NCBI GenBank assembly: GCA_000438295.1
Contig: FR901073.1
Span: 26,576-77,132 of the forward strand
DNA from: Clostridium sp. CAG:451
GTDB lineage: Bacteria > Bacillota_I > Bacilli_A > RF39 > UBA660
Reading direction: 5' to 3'
Length of the DNA stretch: 50,557 nucleotides
How positions within the stretch are numbered: position 1 is the stretch's first letter; each line of letters starts with the position of its first letter. The position numbers and the translations under genes were made by a program. Below are positions 8,765 to 16,023 of this stretch, piece after piece. The notes beneath the pieces were generated by a model that worked only from the letters and a program-made list of their open reading frames with translations, did not search any database and was not told the origin of the DNA.

Positions 8765-8787
8765 TCTATTATAGATTAATTTTTTTT
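8761..8787 (+). terminator. Terminator after the nucleotide kinase
   Basis: TTAGTCTA and TAGATTAA pair (one G-U) around TTA and are followed by eight T. The stem includes the stop codon of the kinase gene. Confidence 0.7.
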
Positions 8788-8848
8788 ATGCCTTTCTTTC
8801 GACAAATCTTATGTTAGTAAACTGCTATATTGGAAAAAAGGAGGGAAG

Positions 8849-9520
8849 ATGAGAAAAAAGATAGCAGTTGTCAGTATAATAATATGTCTTTTAATAATTA
8901 TGATTCCTAGTAAGGAAGAAAAACAGATAGTAGATAATAAGCAACAAGAGATAAAAAGTGAAGAAATAACAACAACTCCAGTAGTAAATCAAGAAAATAA
9001 AGATCAAAAGTTCACTCTATCAATTAATAACTTAATAACAAAAGAACCAGTAATGCAAACTACTGATAATGAGTTCTATATGAATCATAATAATAAAAAA
9101 GAGGAGTTTATTGGTGGAAGTCTCTTTGTTGATTATCGAGTTAATCTAAATAGTACTAGAAAAATAATTATTTATGGACATAGTTCTTCTACAGTAGATA
9201 TACCATTTACTAAACTGTTGGGGTATAAAAAGCAAGACTTTTTTTTAAAACATCAAGATATAGAACTTAACTACAAAGACAAGAAAGAAATATATCAAGT
9301 GTTTACTGTTATGCTATTAAAAGAAGATTATTTTTATACTAGATTAGAGTTTACTGATGAAACATTTATAAAGCACTTAGAGGAACTTAAGGAAAAATCT
9401 ATATATGATACAGGTATAAATATAGATAAAACTAATAAACTATTAATACTACAGACTTGTTCCCAAGATGAAGATGGACTTTATCTGGTAATAGGGGCAA
9501 AATTAAAGGAGAAATTATGA
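8849..9520 (+). CDS. Sortase-like protein (class B-like), catalytic Arg not evident
   Basis: Membrane-anchored transpeptidase-like protein with an N-terminal signal/anchor (residues about 4-20), a variable linker of about 40 residues, and a sortase fold. The catalytic His is in IIYGHSSST and the Cys in LILQTCSQDEDGLYLVIGAKL. In class B sortases the TLxTC motif is followed about 5-10 residues later by an essential Arg; here the aligned place reads DGLYLV with no Arg. The protein could be a divergent class, or partly inactive. GGAGGG precedes ATG 8849. Its last four bases overlap the start of the next gene (ATGA), whose product ends in PPKTGV, a likely substrate. Confidence 0.8.
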   Translation: MRKKIAVVSIIICLLIIMIPSKEEKQIVDNKQQEIKSEEITTTPVVNQENKDQKFTLSINNLITKEPVMQTTDNEFYMNHNNKKEEFIGGSLFVDYRVNLNSTRKIIIYGHSSSTVDIPFTKLLGYKKQDFFLKHQDIELNYKDKKEIYQVFTVMLLKEDYFYTRLEFTDETFIKHLEELKEKSIYDTGINIDKTNKLLILQTCSQDEDGLYLVIGAKLKEKL

Positions 9521-10578
9521 AAAGAAAATTATTTTTAATTATGGTAATAGCACTTCTATTACTAATAAGTAGTATACCAGTGTCTGCTAAAAACTTAAGC
9601 AAATATCAAACAGTAAAGATAAAAGAAAAAACTTTATCCACAGGTATTGTGGAAAAAATAGATGTGAATATAACTAAGAGAGTAATAGATAGTGTTACAG
9701 CAACCTATACAATTCCTGAAAATTATAATGAAGATACCATTGATATAGTGCCAACTATTTTTAAAGCAATTAGCGAAAGTGATGGCTATGTACCAGGAGA
9801 TGGAATTAAAGTTAATATTCAAATAATTAATAAATCAAATAATAAATACTTATATAAAGATAAAAGCTTTATCTTATCTACAATGGATATTAGTAATTAT
9901 GAAGAAAGATTAGAAAACAGTAAAGGTTTTGATGGACAAGTAATAGCAGGAACTTTTGGACCTAATAGAACAGCAAATACAGCAATAAGAACATTATATG
10001 GAAAAAGTATAAAAAAAGATATGATGCTTGATGAAACTTTAGGGAAAAAACTAGAAGAAACGGGTTATAAAGGAATAGAAGAATTAAATAAATATTATTT
10101 AGATTTCTATAATAAAAAGTATAATTTAGAGTGTAAAAATCTAGAAGATTTACCAGCAAATGTAATAAGTGAAATATTTAATGGAAATAATTATCCTATT
10201 AAAGAAAGTAATTTAGAAATAGCAGAACTTGGTTATAACTATTGGTATAATGTCCTATTTAGTGTCTTATTTGGTGATGAAAAATATGATTATAAAACAA
10301 GTAACTTATCAGCAATCGGTAGTTATATGCGAAATAAAGAACTAGGTAATGACTACTTTACTAAAGATTTAGGAATAATTAATCCATTAAGTGAAAACAT
10401 TTTAACAACAATGAATTTTTATATAAATGGACCATATACAACAAACGCATATATGAATTATGAATTTGGAGCATATATGGAATTTCAACTAACAAAAGAA
10501 AAAACCAAAGAAATAGAAACTATTAATATAGATGAAAATAAAAACGATGAAATAGTTCCACCTAAAACAGGTGTATAG
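9517..10578 (+). CDS. Secreted surface protein ending in a bare PPKTG motif
   Basis: A 353-residue exported protein with a clear signal peptide (MKRKLFLIMVIALLLLISS..VSA, cleavage after about residue 24). The beta-rich middle contains a DGYVPGDGIKVNIQIINKS segment like those in pilin-like and sortase-anchored proteins. It ends DEIVPPKTGV followed at once by TAG. A sortase signal would normally continue with about 20 hydrophobic residues and a positive tail, and these are missing, so it would be released or handled in an unusual way. Translation is coupled to the sortase gene by a 4-base overlap. A terminator follows at 10577. I do not recognise the family. Confidence 0.75.
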   Translation: MKRKLFLIMVIALLLLISSIPVSAKNLSKYQTVKIKEKTLSTGIVEKIDVNITKRVIDSVTATYTIPENYNEDTIDIVPTIFKAISESDGYVPGDGIKVNIQIINKSNNKYLYKDKSFILSTMDISNYEERLENSKGFDGQVIAGTFGPNRTANTAIRTLYGKSIKKDMMLDETLGKKLEETGYKGIEELNKYYLDFYNKKYNLECKNLEDLPANVISEIFNGNNYPIKESNLEIAELGYNYWYNVLFSVLFGDEKYDYKTSNLSAIGSYMRNKELGNDYFTKDLGIINPLSENILTTMNFYINGPYTTNAYMNYEFGAYMEFQLTKEKTKEIETINIDENKNDEIVPPKTGV

Positions 10579-10607
10579 TATCAGTTAATTATAATTGATA
10601 CTTTTTT
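10577..10607 (+). terminator. Terminator of the sortase operon
   Basis: AGTATCA and TGATACT, extended inward by AT pairs, followed by TTTTTT. The stem begins at the stop codon of the PPKTG protein gene. Confidence 0.8.
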
Positions 10608-10655
10608 GTATAAAAGTTAAAAAACTATTAATAATAATATTGGAGGATGATAAAA

Positions 10656-10877
10656 ATGAATTATGAACAAGTACCAGATATTATTTCTAACAAAGATTTA
10701 GATTATTTAGTAGATATGTTTGATTGGAATTATCTAGCCTATAAAAAAATAGTCAATTATATAGATATGGTAAATAATCTAGAAATAGAAGAGATAATGG
10801 AAAAAGCAGGTAATACCTTTAATGAAAATATGCAAGAGATATTAGATATCTTAAAACAAGGAGGTAACAATGAATAA
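10656..10877 (+). CDS. Small acidic helical protein, unknown
   Basis: A 73-residue cytoplasmic protein with no membrane segment, predicted to be mostly helical. I cannot assign a family. GGAGG at 10642-10646 lies nine bases before ATG 10656; the in-frame ATG at 10647 touches the ribosome binding site and is unlikely. It overlaps the next start by eight bases and is the first of three small genes (10656-11626) that appear to form one operon. The next product looks like a CotF-type ferritin-fold protein, so this may be its partner, but that is inference only. Confidence 0.6.
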   Translation: MNYEQVPDIISNKDLDYLVDMFDWNYLAYKKIVNYIDMVNNLEIEEIMEKAGNTFNENMQEILDILKQGGNNE

Positions 10878-11187
10878 AGAAATTTCTAATCAAAAGATAG
10901 AAGTAGAAGAAGGTATAGAATTAAATGATAAAGATTATATAAATGATTTGTTAACAACTCTAAAAGCTATAGTTAAAGATTATACAGTAGCACTTACGGA
11001 AGTAAGTAATGAGACATTATTTAGTAAATATAAGAAAATGTATGATGACTTATTACAATTACAAAGAGAAACATTTGAAACTATGTTTAGATGTGGATTT
11101 TATAAATTAGAAGAAGCAGATGCTACTAAAATAACAGAAAAGTGTCAAACATTATCACAAGAAAAAGAAAAAATAGAAGGAGAATAG
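10870..11187 (+). CDS. CotF-like small ferritin-fold protein
   Basis: A 105-residue helical protein that resembles the Coat_F family (spore coat protein F and relatives). It has an N-terminal NDKDYINDLLTTLKAIVKDYTVALTEVSNE stretch followed by a second long helix and an FRCGFYKLEEADATKI end, close to the family's M-x-x-x-G-W/F-Y pattern. The family assignment is from memory and not certain. AAGGAGG precedes ATG 10870. It lies between two other small helical proteins. Many non-sporulating relatives keep such genes, so a spore role cannot be assumed. Confidence 0.6.
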   Translation: MNKEISNQKIEVEEGIELNDKDYINDLLTTLKAIVKDYTVALTEVSNETLFSKYKKMYDDLLQLQRETFETMFRCGFYKLEEADATKITEKCQTLSQEKEKIEGE

Positions 11188-11188
11188 A

Positions 11189-11626
11189 ATGAAAGAGACA
11201 AATGAATTATTAGAACATATTTATAAAGATGCTTCCATGGGAAGTTATACAATGGAACACTTATTAGAAGATTTGAAAGATAGAGATAATAAGATTAAAG
11301 GACTAGCTGAAGATATCTTAAAAGAATATCAAGAATTTAAAAGTAAAGCTAAAGAACAACTAAAAAAAGAAAATGTTAAACTTGAAGAAGAAGGACTAAT
11401 TGCAAAAATGATGTCAACGATGGGAATTACTAAAGAAGTAAAGAAAGATAATAGTGATGCTGCTATTGCTGATATGTTAATTAAAGGTGTATCAATGGGC
11501 TCTATTGAAATGGAAAAGAAAATAAAAGACTTTGCAAAAGAAGCAGAGAAAGAAGATAAAAAGTTAGCAGAAGACTTTTTAAAGTTTCAACAGAAAACTG
11601 TGGATAAATTAAAAGAATATCTATAA
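11189..11626 (+). CDS. Small helical protein with an internal repeat, unknown
   Basis: A 145-residue protein rich in Lys and Glu with no membrane segment. It has two related halves: residues about 12-45 (YKDASMGSYTMEHLLEDLKD...) and about 95-130 (LIKGVSMGSIEMEKKIKDF...), each with a SMGS-x-x-ME core, separated by a short loop. That suggests two helical hairpins packing like a ferritin-type four-helix bundle. It starts one base after the previous stop, with AGAAGGAGA upstream, and ends the three-gene unit. I do not recognise a named family. Confidence 0.65.
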   Translation: MKETNELLEHIYKDASMGSYTMEHLLEDLKDRDNKIKGLAEDILKEYQEFKSKAKEQLKKENVKLEEEGLIAKMMSTMGITKEVKKDNSDAAIADMLIKGVSMGSIEMEKKIKDFAKEAEKEDKKLAEDFLKFQQKTVDKLKEYL

Positions 11627-11648
11627 AACTGTGGAAAACAGTTTTTTT
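11622..11648 (+). terminator. Terminator after the three-gene helical-protein unit
   Basis: AAACTG and CAGTTT pair around a GTGGAAAA-type loop and are followed by seven T just after the 11626 stop. Confidence 0.7.
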
Positions 11649-11649
11649 C

Positions 11650-11677
11650 TTGACAAAAATTTAATATAAGATATTAT
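11650..11677 (+). promoter_or_regulatory. Promoter of the C39-like protease gene
   Basis: TTGACA (11650-11655, perfect) and TATTAT (11672-11677) with a 16-base spacer, about 20 bases before ATG 11697 and immediately after the previous terminator. Confidence 0.65.
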
Positions 11678-11696
11678 TAAAATAGAGGTATGCAGT

Positions 11697-12977
11697 ATGA
11701 GAAAAAAAGTGTTAGTAATATTAGGTGTCTTATTGTTGATTATTAGTATTTCTCTTTTTGTAACTGCTAAAATAATTAGTGATAAGAATGAGCTTCAGTA
11801 TAAGAAAACATATCAAGCTTATACACTCTTATATAAAGATGTGGATAAAAAAATTCCAGTAGATGGCATTACTTTAAAATCAGTGGAAAAAGTAGAGAAA
11901 TCAGTGGATTTAGTTGTTTATAAAGAAAAAAAGAAGAGCTTAATGACAAATCTGCAGGAATTAAATAAATATATTAAACTTAGGGATGATATTAATAATT
12001 ACTATGAAAATAATATAGTTAAATCTAGTATTACTATTGAAATGGTAAACGAACTATTAGAAAGAAGTAATAAATTAATAAAGACACATCAAGAACTACT
12101 TCTTCCTAGGATTAATACTATTAAAGAACAAATTGATAATATTAACACTTATAAAACATCAATAGCATTATTATTTACTGATAATACATATCAAACAGTA
12201 AGAAGTGATATAACAAGAGAAAATTTAAATCAAGTTCTTGCTCTAAAAAACAATATATTACAACAAGATGTAATTAATGAACAAGATAATTATCTTAACA
12301 TAGTAGATAAAGAATTAGCTTATAGGGAAGAACAAGAAAGAATAAGACAAGAAGAGGAGAGAAAAAGAAAAGAAGAAGAAGCTAGAAAAGAAAGAGAAAG
12401 ACAAATAAAAGAAGCTTGGACAGTTTTAAATGTGCCATATATTAGTCAAAATAAAAATGGGGTTATTAATGGTTGTGAAGCAGCTTGTATGTTGATGGCT
12501 TTACAATATAAAGGCTATCTACAAAATATGGATTTAGTGACTTATGCTACTAATATGCCTAAAAGTACTAATCCATTTAGTGGTTTTATCTATGATATTT
12601 TTACAGAAGATCCAGTAAGCGTACCTCATTGGATAGCACCTAGCCCTTTAGTAGCCTATGGTAAAACATCATCGGGGTATATTAATATAGAAGATGCGAC
12701 AGGAGCAACCTTAACTGACTTAGACAATCAAGTGGCAGCAGGTAATCCAGTAATAATTTATTTAACATCAAAACTAAATAAACCTAAAGCCTATATAGAA
12801 GGAGCACCTAAGAATGTTCATGTCTTATTATTAGTAGGATATAATTCAATCACTAAAGAACAAATATTAATTGACCCATGGACACATGATGATGGAAGAA
12901 CCAGCTGGCATGTTTCTAAAAGTAAAATAGAACAAATATATAATAATACATCTAAAAGAGCAGTTGTTATAAAATAA
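11697..12977 (+). CDS. Membrane-anchored protein with a C39-like cysteine peptidase domain
   Basis: A 426-residue protein. An N-terminal membrane anchor (about residues 4-26) is followed by a long helical, coiled-coil region (30-235, ending in a run of charged EERKRKEEEARKERE). The C-terminal domain, about 240-426, resembles the Peptidase_C39_2 family. Candidate catalytic residues are the Cys of NGCEAACML (near 260), the His of KNVHVLLLVGYN, and the Asp of ILIDPW. Such domains cleave or transglutaminate peptides outside the cell, but the substrate here is unknown. The preceding signal is AGAGGT before ATG 11697. It has its own promoter and is followed by an ABC transporter gene. Confidence 0.8.
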   Translation: MRKKVLVILGVLLLIISISLFVTAKIISDKNELQYKKTYQAYTLLYKDVDKKIPVDGITLKSVEKVEKSVDLVVYKEKKKSLMTNLQELNKYIKLRDDINNYYENNIVKSSITIEMVNELLERSNKLIKTHQELLLPRINTIKEQIDNINTYKTSIALLFTDNTYQTVRSDITRENLNQVLALKNNILQQDVINEQDNYLNIVDKELAYREEQERIRQEEERKRKEEEARKERERQIKEAWTVLNVPYISQNKNGVINGCEAACMLMALQYKGYLQNMDLVTYATNMPKSTNPFSGFIYDIFTEDPVSVPHWIAPSPLVAYGKTSSGYINIEDATGATLTDLDNQVAAGNPVIIYLTSKLNKPKAYIEGAPKNVHVLLLVGYNSITKEQILIDPWTHDDGRTSWHVSKSKIEQIYNNTSKRAVVIK

Positions 12978-12991
12978 TATGACTGTTTTTT
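12961..12991 (+). terminator. Possible terminator after the C39-like gene
   Basis: CAGTTGT and ATGACTG pair (two G-U pairs) over an AT-rich loop, followed by six T. The stem overlaps the end of the coding region. Confidence 0.45.
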
Positions 12992-13028
12992 AGCTTATAA
13001 TGATATACTAATAAAGAGAAGGTGAAAT

Positions 13029-15329
13029 ATGTTAGATTTAAAAAATATAAGTAAAAGTTATAAGACAGGTAACTTTGTTCAACATGCTTTGAAAAAAGTA
13101 AACTTAAGTTTTAGAAAGAATGAGTTTGTAGCTATACTTGGTCCATCTGGTAGTGGAAAAACAACTCTATTAAATATTATTGGTGGACTAGATAGATATG
13201 ACTCAGGTGATTTAATTATTAATGGAAAAAGTACTAAAAAGTTTAAAGCAACAGAATGGGATAGTTATCGTAATAACTGTGTAGGTTTTATTTTTCAGTC
13301 TTATAATTTAATTAGTCACATAAGTGTTTTAGAAAATGTAGAAATGGCTTTAACTTTATCTGGTTATAAAAGAAAAAATAAAAGAGAAAAAGCCTTAGAA
13401 GCCCTAGATAAAGTTGGTTTAAAAGATCATGCTCATAAAAGACCTAATCAATTAAGTGGTGGTCAAATGCAAAGAGTAGCAATAGCTAGAAGTTTAGTTA
13501 ATAACCCTGATATAATTCTAGCAGATGAACCAACTGGAGCCCTTGACTCTACTACTAGTGTGCAAATAATGAATCTTATCAAAGAAATAGCTAAAGATAA
13601 ATTAGTTATAATGGTAACTCATAATCCAGAACTTGCCAAAAATTATGCTAGTAGAATTATTGAATTTAAAGATGGAGAAATACTATCAGACTCTAATCCA
13701 ATTAAAGAAGAAGAAATAGATACGGGAACAGTTCATATCAAAAAAACAGTACTTAGTTATTTATCAGCTATTCACTTATCATTCAATAACATTAAGACTA
13801 AAAAAGGAAGAACTTTTCTTACTGCCTTTGCTGCTTCTATTGGTATAATTGGTATTGCTCTAATTTTATCTCTTTCCAATGGCTTTCAACTACAAATAGA
13901 CAAGTTTGAAAAAAGTACCTTATCACAGATGCCTGTAACTATTAGTAGTCAAGCTATGCAAATGGATGAAGATACTTTGGAAGAACAAATGCAAACATCA
14001 ACTAATAAAAAGGATAAGTATCCAACGGAACAAGTAGTAAAGCCAACTGAATCAGTAATGGAAAAAATAGTACATACTAACAATATAACTAAAGATTATA
14101 TAAATTATATAGAAAACATTGATAGTAATCTTTTAAGTGGTATATCTTATCTTAAGAAAACAGGACTTAATCTAATAACTAAAGATAACAATAATAACTA
14201 TAAAAAAGTAGATATGGCAAATAGTATGGTGTGGCAAATTTTCCCTACTAGAACACAAGATAAAGAATCAGGCATAGTAGAAGATAATTATGATGTTTTA
14301 GCAGGAAAAATCGATAGTAAAGAAGAAGGACTGATTTTAGCAATAGATTCCAAAAATGAGGTTAGTAAAGCACTAATTGAATCCTTAGGATTTGATTCAT
14401 CTAAAAATATATCCTTCGATGACATATTAAATAAAGAATTCAAGATAGTTACTAATAATGATTATTATAAAAAACTAGGTAATAATTTTATTCCAACTAG
14501 TAATTATGACGAAGTATATAACAATACTAATAGTATAACGGTTAAAATAAAAGCTATTATTAGAGGAAAAGAAGATAAGGAGATGTTTACTAATCAAGCA
14601 TTAATATTTTATACCGGAGCTTTAGTTGATAAAATTATTTCTATAAATAAAGATAGTGAAATAGTAAAAGCTCAGGAAGATAAAGATTATAATATTTTAA
14701 CGGGTACTAGTTTTGATGATACTACTACTAAAGAAGATATCTTAGCTTATTTAGGGGCAGATATGACACCAGCAGTTATTTATCTTTATCCAAAGGATTT
14801 TGCTAGTAAGGATAAAATAACTAGTTACTTAGATAAATATAATAAAAATAAAGCTGATAGTGATAAAATAACTTATACAGATATGGCAAAATTAATGAGT
14901 AGTTTATCTAGTGGAATAATGGATGCTATTACCGTAGTATTAATTGCCTTTTCATCAATATCTTTAGTAGTATCTAGTATAATGATAGCTATAATTACTT
15001 ATATATCTGTCTTAGAAAGAACTAAAGAAATAGGTATTTTAAGAGCTTTGGGTGCAAGAGCAAAAGATATAACTAGAGTATTTAATGCTGAAACTATGTT
15101 AATTGGTTTATGTAGTGGAATCTTAGGACTAGTTATCGCTTATCTATTAACTTTTCCAGCTAATAGAATAATTGAAAATTTGTCAGGACTAGCTTCTGTT
15201 GCTAAACTTAATCCAGTTCATGCTTTAATTCTCTTATTAATAAGTGTATCTTTAACTGTACTTAGTGGTTTCATTCCTGCTAAGATGGCAAGTAAAAAAG
15301 ACCCAGTTATTGCTCTTAGAACAGAATAG
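13029..15329 (+). CDS. ABC transporter ATPase-permease fusion (MacB/LolD-FtsX type)
   Basis: A 766-residue fusion. Residues 1-225 form an ABC ATPase of the LolD/MacB family: Walker A GPSGSGKTT near 38-46, the signature LSGGQMQR near 140, Walker B IILADEPTGALD, and the H-loop MVTHN. A first membrane helix near 265-285 leads into a large extracytoplasmic domain of about 330 residues, then three helices near 640-760 with the FtsX-type ERTKEIGILRALGA motif. This family works by mechanotransmission, for example in antimicrobial-peptide resistance, bacteriocin or lipoprotein handling, rather than ordinary import. The start has GAAGGTGAAAT upstream. No two-component sensor lies beside it. Confidence 0.93.
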   Translation: MLDLKNISKSYKTGNFVQHALKKVNLSFRKNEFVAILGPSGSGKTTLLNIIGGLDRYDSGDLIINGKSTKKFKATEWDSYRNNCVGFIFQSYNLISHISVLENVEMALTLSGYKRKNKREKALEALDKVGLKDHAHKRPNQLSGGQMQRVAIARSLVNNPDIILADEPTGALDSTTSVQIMNLIKEIAKDKLVIMVTHNPELAKNYASRIIEFKDGEILSDSNPIKEEEIDTGTVHIKKTVLSYLSAIHLSFNNIKTKKGRTFLTAFAASIGIIGIALILSLSNGFQLQIDKFEKSTLSQMPVTISSQAMQMDEDTLEEQMQTSTNKKDKYPTEQVVKPTESVMEKIVHTNNITKDYINYIENIDSNLLSGISYLKKTGLNLITKDNNNNYKKVDMANSMVWQIFPTRTQDKESGIVEDNYDVLAGKIDSKEEGLILAIDSKNEVSKALIESLGFDSSKNISFDDILNKEFKIVTNNDYYKKLGNNFIPTSNYDEVYNNTNSITVKIKAIIRGKEDKEMFTNQALIFYTGALVDKIISINKDSEIVKAQEDKDYNILTGTSFDDTTTKEDILAYLGADMTPAVIYLYPKDFASKDKITSYLDKYNKNKADSDKITYTDMAKLMSSLSSGIMDAITVVLIAFSSISLVVSSIMIAIITYISVLERTKEIGILRALGARAKDITRVFNAETMLIGLCSGILGLVIAYLLTFPANRIIENLSGLASVAKLNPVHALILLLISVSLTVLSGFIPAKMASKKDPVIALRTE

Positions 15330-15331
15330 TC

Positions 15332-15360
15332 TTTAAAAAGTAAAAAAACTTTGCTATACT
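15332..15360 (+). promoter_or_regulatory. Possible promoter of the tRNA gene
   Basis: TTTAAA (15332-15337) and TATACT (15355-15360) with a 17-base spacer, about 20 bases before the tRNA. Confidence 0.4.
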
Positions 15361-15378
15361 TAAGTAGTAAAGTTTTTA
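15345..15378 (+). terminator. Possible terminator of the ABC transporter gene
   Basis: AAAACTTTGCTA and TAGTAAAGTTTT can pair (one G-U) around an 8-nt loop, followed by TATA and few T. It overlaps the proposed tRNA promoter, so the two calls compete. Confidence 0.4.
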
Positions 15379-15381
15379 TAT

Positions 15382-15457
15382 GCCGACTTAGCTTAGCTGG
15401 TAGAGCAACGCACTCGTAACGCGTAGGTCGAAGGTTCGAATCCTTTAGTCGGCACCA
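15382..15457 (+). tRNA. tRNA-Thr (anticodon CGT)
   Basis: A complete 76-nt cloverleaf: acceptor GCCGACT pairs with AGTCGGC; the D-arm is AGCTTAGCTGGTAGAGC; the anticodon loop reads CTCGTAA (anticodon CGT, codon ACG, Thr); the T-arm is AAGGTTCGAATCCTTT. CCA is encoded at the 3' end. Confidence 0.95.
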
Positions 15458-15515
15458 TATATTGATTATAAATGTTAATATAGATATCTATGTAACAAAT
15501 AGGCCTAAAAGCAAC

Positions 15516-15544
15516 TTGTTAAAAGCTAATTTTTATGATACTAT
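15516..15544 (+). promoter_or_regulatory. Promoter of the putative antitoxin RNA
   Basis: TTGTTA (15516-15521) and TACTAT (15539-15544) separated by 17 bases. Transcription would start near 15551, entering the hairpin at 15549-15570. Confidence 0.5.
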
Positions 15545-15577
15545 TAGTATGTAAGTAAGACTACTTGCATACAATAG

Positions 15578-15613
15578 AAAAAGGGAGTACTTAACTTTGC
15601 AACGTTGAGTACT
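15578..15613 (-). terminator. Terminator of the putative toxin mRNA
   Basis: On the minus strand AGTACTCAAC and GTTAAGTACT form a 10-pair stem (with a wobble) around 8 nt, followed by CCCTTTTT (T run at 15582-15578). It would end the toxin transcript about 90 nt after its stop codon. Confidence 0.6.
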
Positions 15614-15632
15614 TACCATAAATAATTGGTTT

Positions 15633-15678
15633 AGTACTTAATTTACATTCGGTTTAATGAATTGAGTACTATTTTTTT
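15633..15678 (+). terminator. Terminator of the putative antitoxin RNA
   Basis: AGTACTTAATT pairs with AATTGAGTACT (11 pairs, one wobble), with a further four inner pairs (CATT/AATG), followed by TTTTTTT at 15672-15678. The toxin stop codon lies in the 3' arm. Confidence 0.7.
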
Positions 15679-15758
15679 ATGCATAGAATCATTAAAGAGA
15701 CTATTAATAAAATGATAATTAGTATTAGAAATGAGATTAATAAATCTTTTTTCTTCAT
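15669..15758 (-). CDS. Putative type I toxin: 29-residue hydrophobic peptide
   Basis: A small gene with start ATG at 15758, stop TAG at 15671-15669, and a strong AGGAAGGAGG site nine bases upstream (15768-15772 core). The peptide begins with MKKKD, then has about 21 almost uninterrupted Leu/Ile/Val/Phe/Met residues forming one membrane helix, and ends CIKK. This charge-flanked single-helix design is typical of pore-forming type I toxins such as the Ibs, Fst and TxpA peptides, though it matches none of them in sequence that I can see. It has its own promoter and terminator and a convergent antisense RNA. It could instead be a harmless small membrane protein. Confidence 0.6.
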   Translation of the reverse strand: MKKKDLLISFLILIIILLIVSLMILCIKK

Positions 15759-15787
15759 AATATCAAGCCTCCTTCCTATAAGAAGTC

Positions 15788-15798
15788 GGCAAGTACTC
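15788..15798 (-). promoter_or_regulatory. 5' UTR element that can pair with the toxin mRNA 3' UTR
   Basis: On the minus strand GAGTACTTGCC lies about 16 nt upstream of the toxin ribosome binding site. It can form 11 consecutive pairs (one G-U) with GGTAAGTACTC in the 3' UTR (plus positions 15607-15617). Such 5'-3' lock structures keep full-length type I toxin mRNAs untranslated. Seen in sequence; function inferred. Confidence 0.4.
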
Positions 15799-15823
15799 GA
15801 ACAGTTAGTATTCCCTGCACTTA

Positions 15824-15852
15824 ATTATACTATTTGCGTTCTGTAAAAACAA
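15824..15852 (-). promoter_or_regulatory. Promoter of the putative toxin gene
   Basis: On the minus strand TTGTTT (15852-15847) and a perfect TATAAT (15829-15824), 17 bases apart. The start of transcription would be near 15817, giving a 5' UTR of about 58 nt and an mRNA of about 240 nt. Confidence 0.6.
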
Positions 15853-16023
15853 TTTAACTATTAATTTTTTAGTAAAATCCGTAGTGATTTGAGTTGGTAT
15901 TTAATTGTAAAATAACAAAAATGGTAGCTATTTTTTTTAATAGAATTATGCTATACTCAATATATCATTTGTGATTATCTAGAAAAGTATATCATAATAT
16001 GATAAAAGAAAGGTTGGTTATTA
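15853..16023. other. AT-rich spacer between the toxin locus and popT
   Basis: No coding frame with a credible start was found. A TATACT at 15952-15957 could be the -10 box of the downstream gene, but no good -35 box stands 16-18 bases before it. AAAGGTTGG at 16009-16017 is the ribosome binding site of the gene at 16024. Confidence 0.5.

Larger units (their letters stand above)
15551..15678 (+). ncRNA. Putative antisense antitoxin RNA (type I TA)
   Basis: A predicted RNA of about 128 nt with no convincing coding frame. It would contain three hairpins: 15549-15570 (ATGTAAGTA with TACTTGCAT), 15586-15613 (AGTACTTAAC with GTTGAGTACT, 10 pairs), and the terminator hairpin 15633-15670 followed by seven T. 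It is complementary for about 100 nt to the 3' part of the predicted toxin mRNA on the other strand, including its stop codon. That is the arrangement of RatA/TxpA-type pairs. The existence and ends of the RNA are inferred from promoter and terminator motifs. Confidence 0.5.

Noticed and set aside
15447..15791. The 8-mer AGTCGGCA at the tRNA 3' end (15447-15454) recurs at 15784-15791 in the toxin 5' UTR, like an att site pair
   Set aside because: Eight bases is too short, no integrase is present, and the interval holds only the toxin locus. It is recorded as probable chance.
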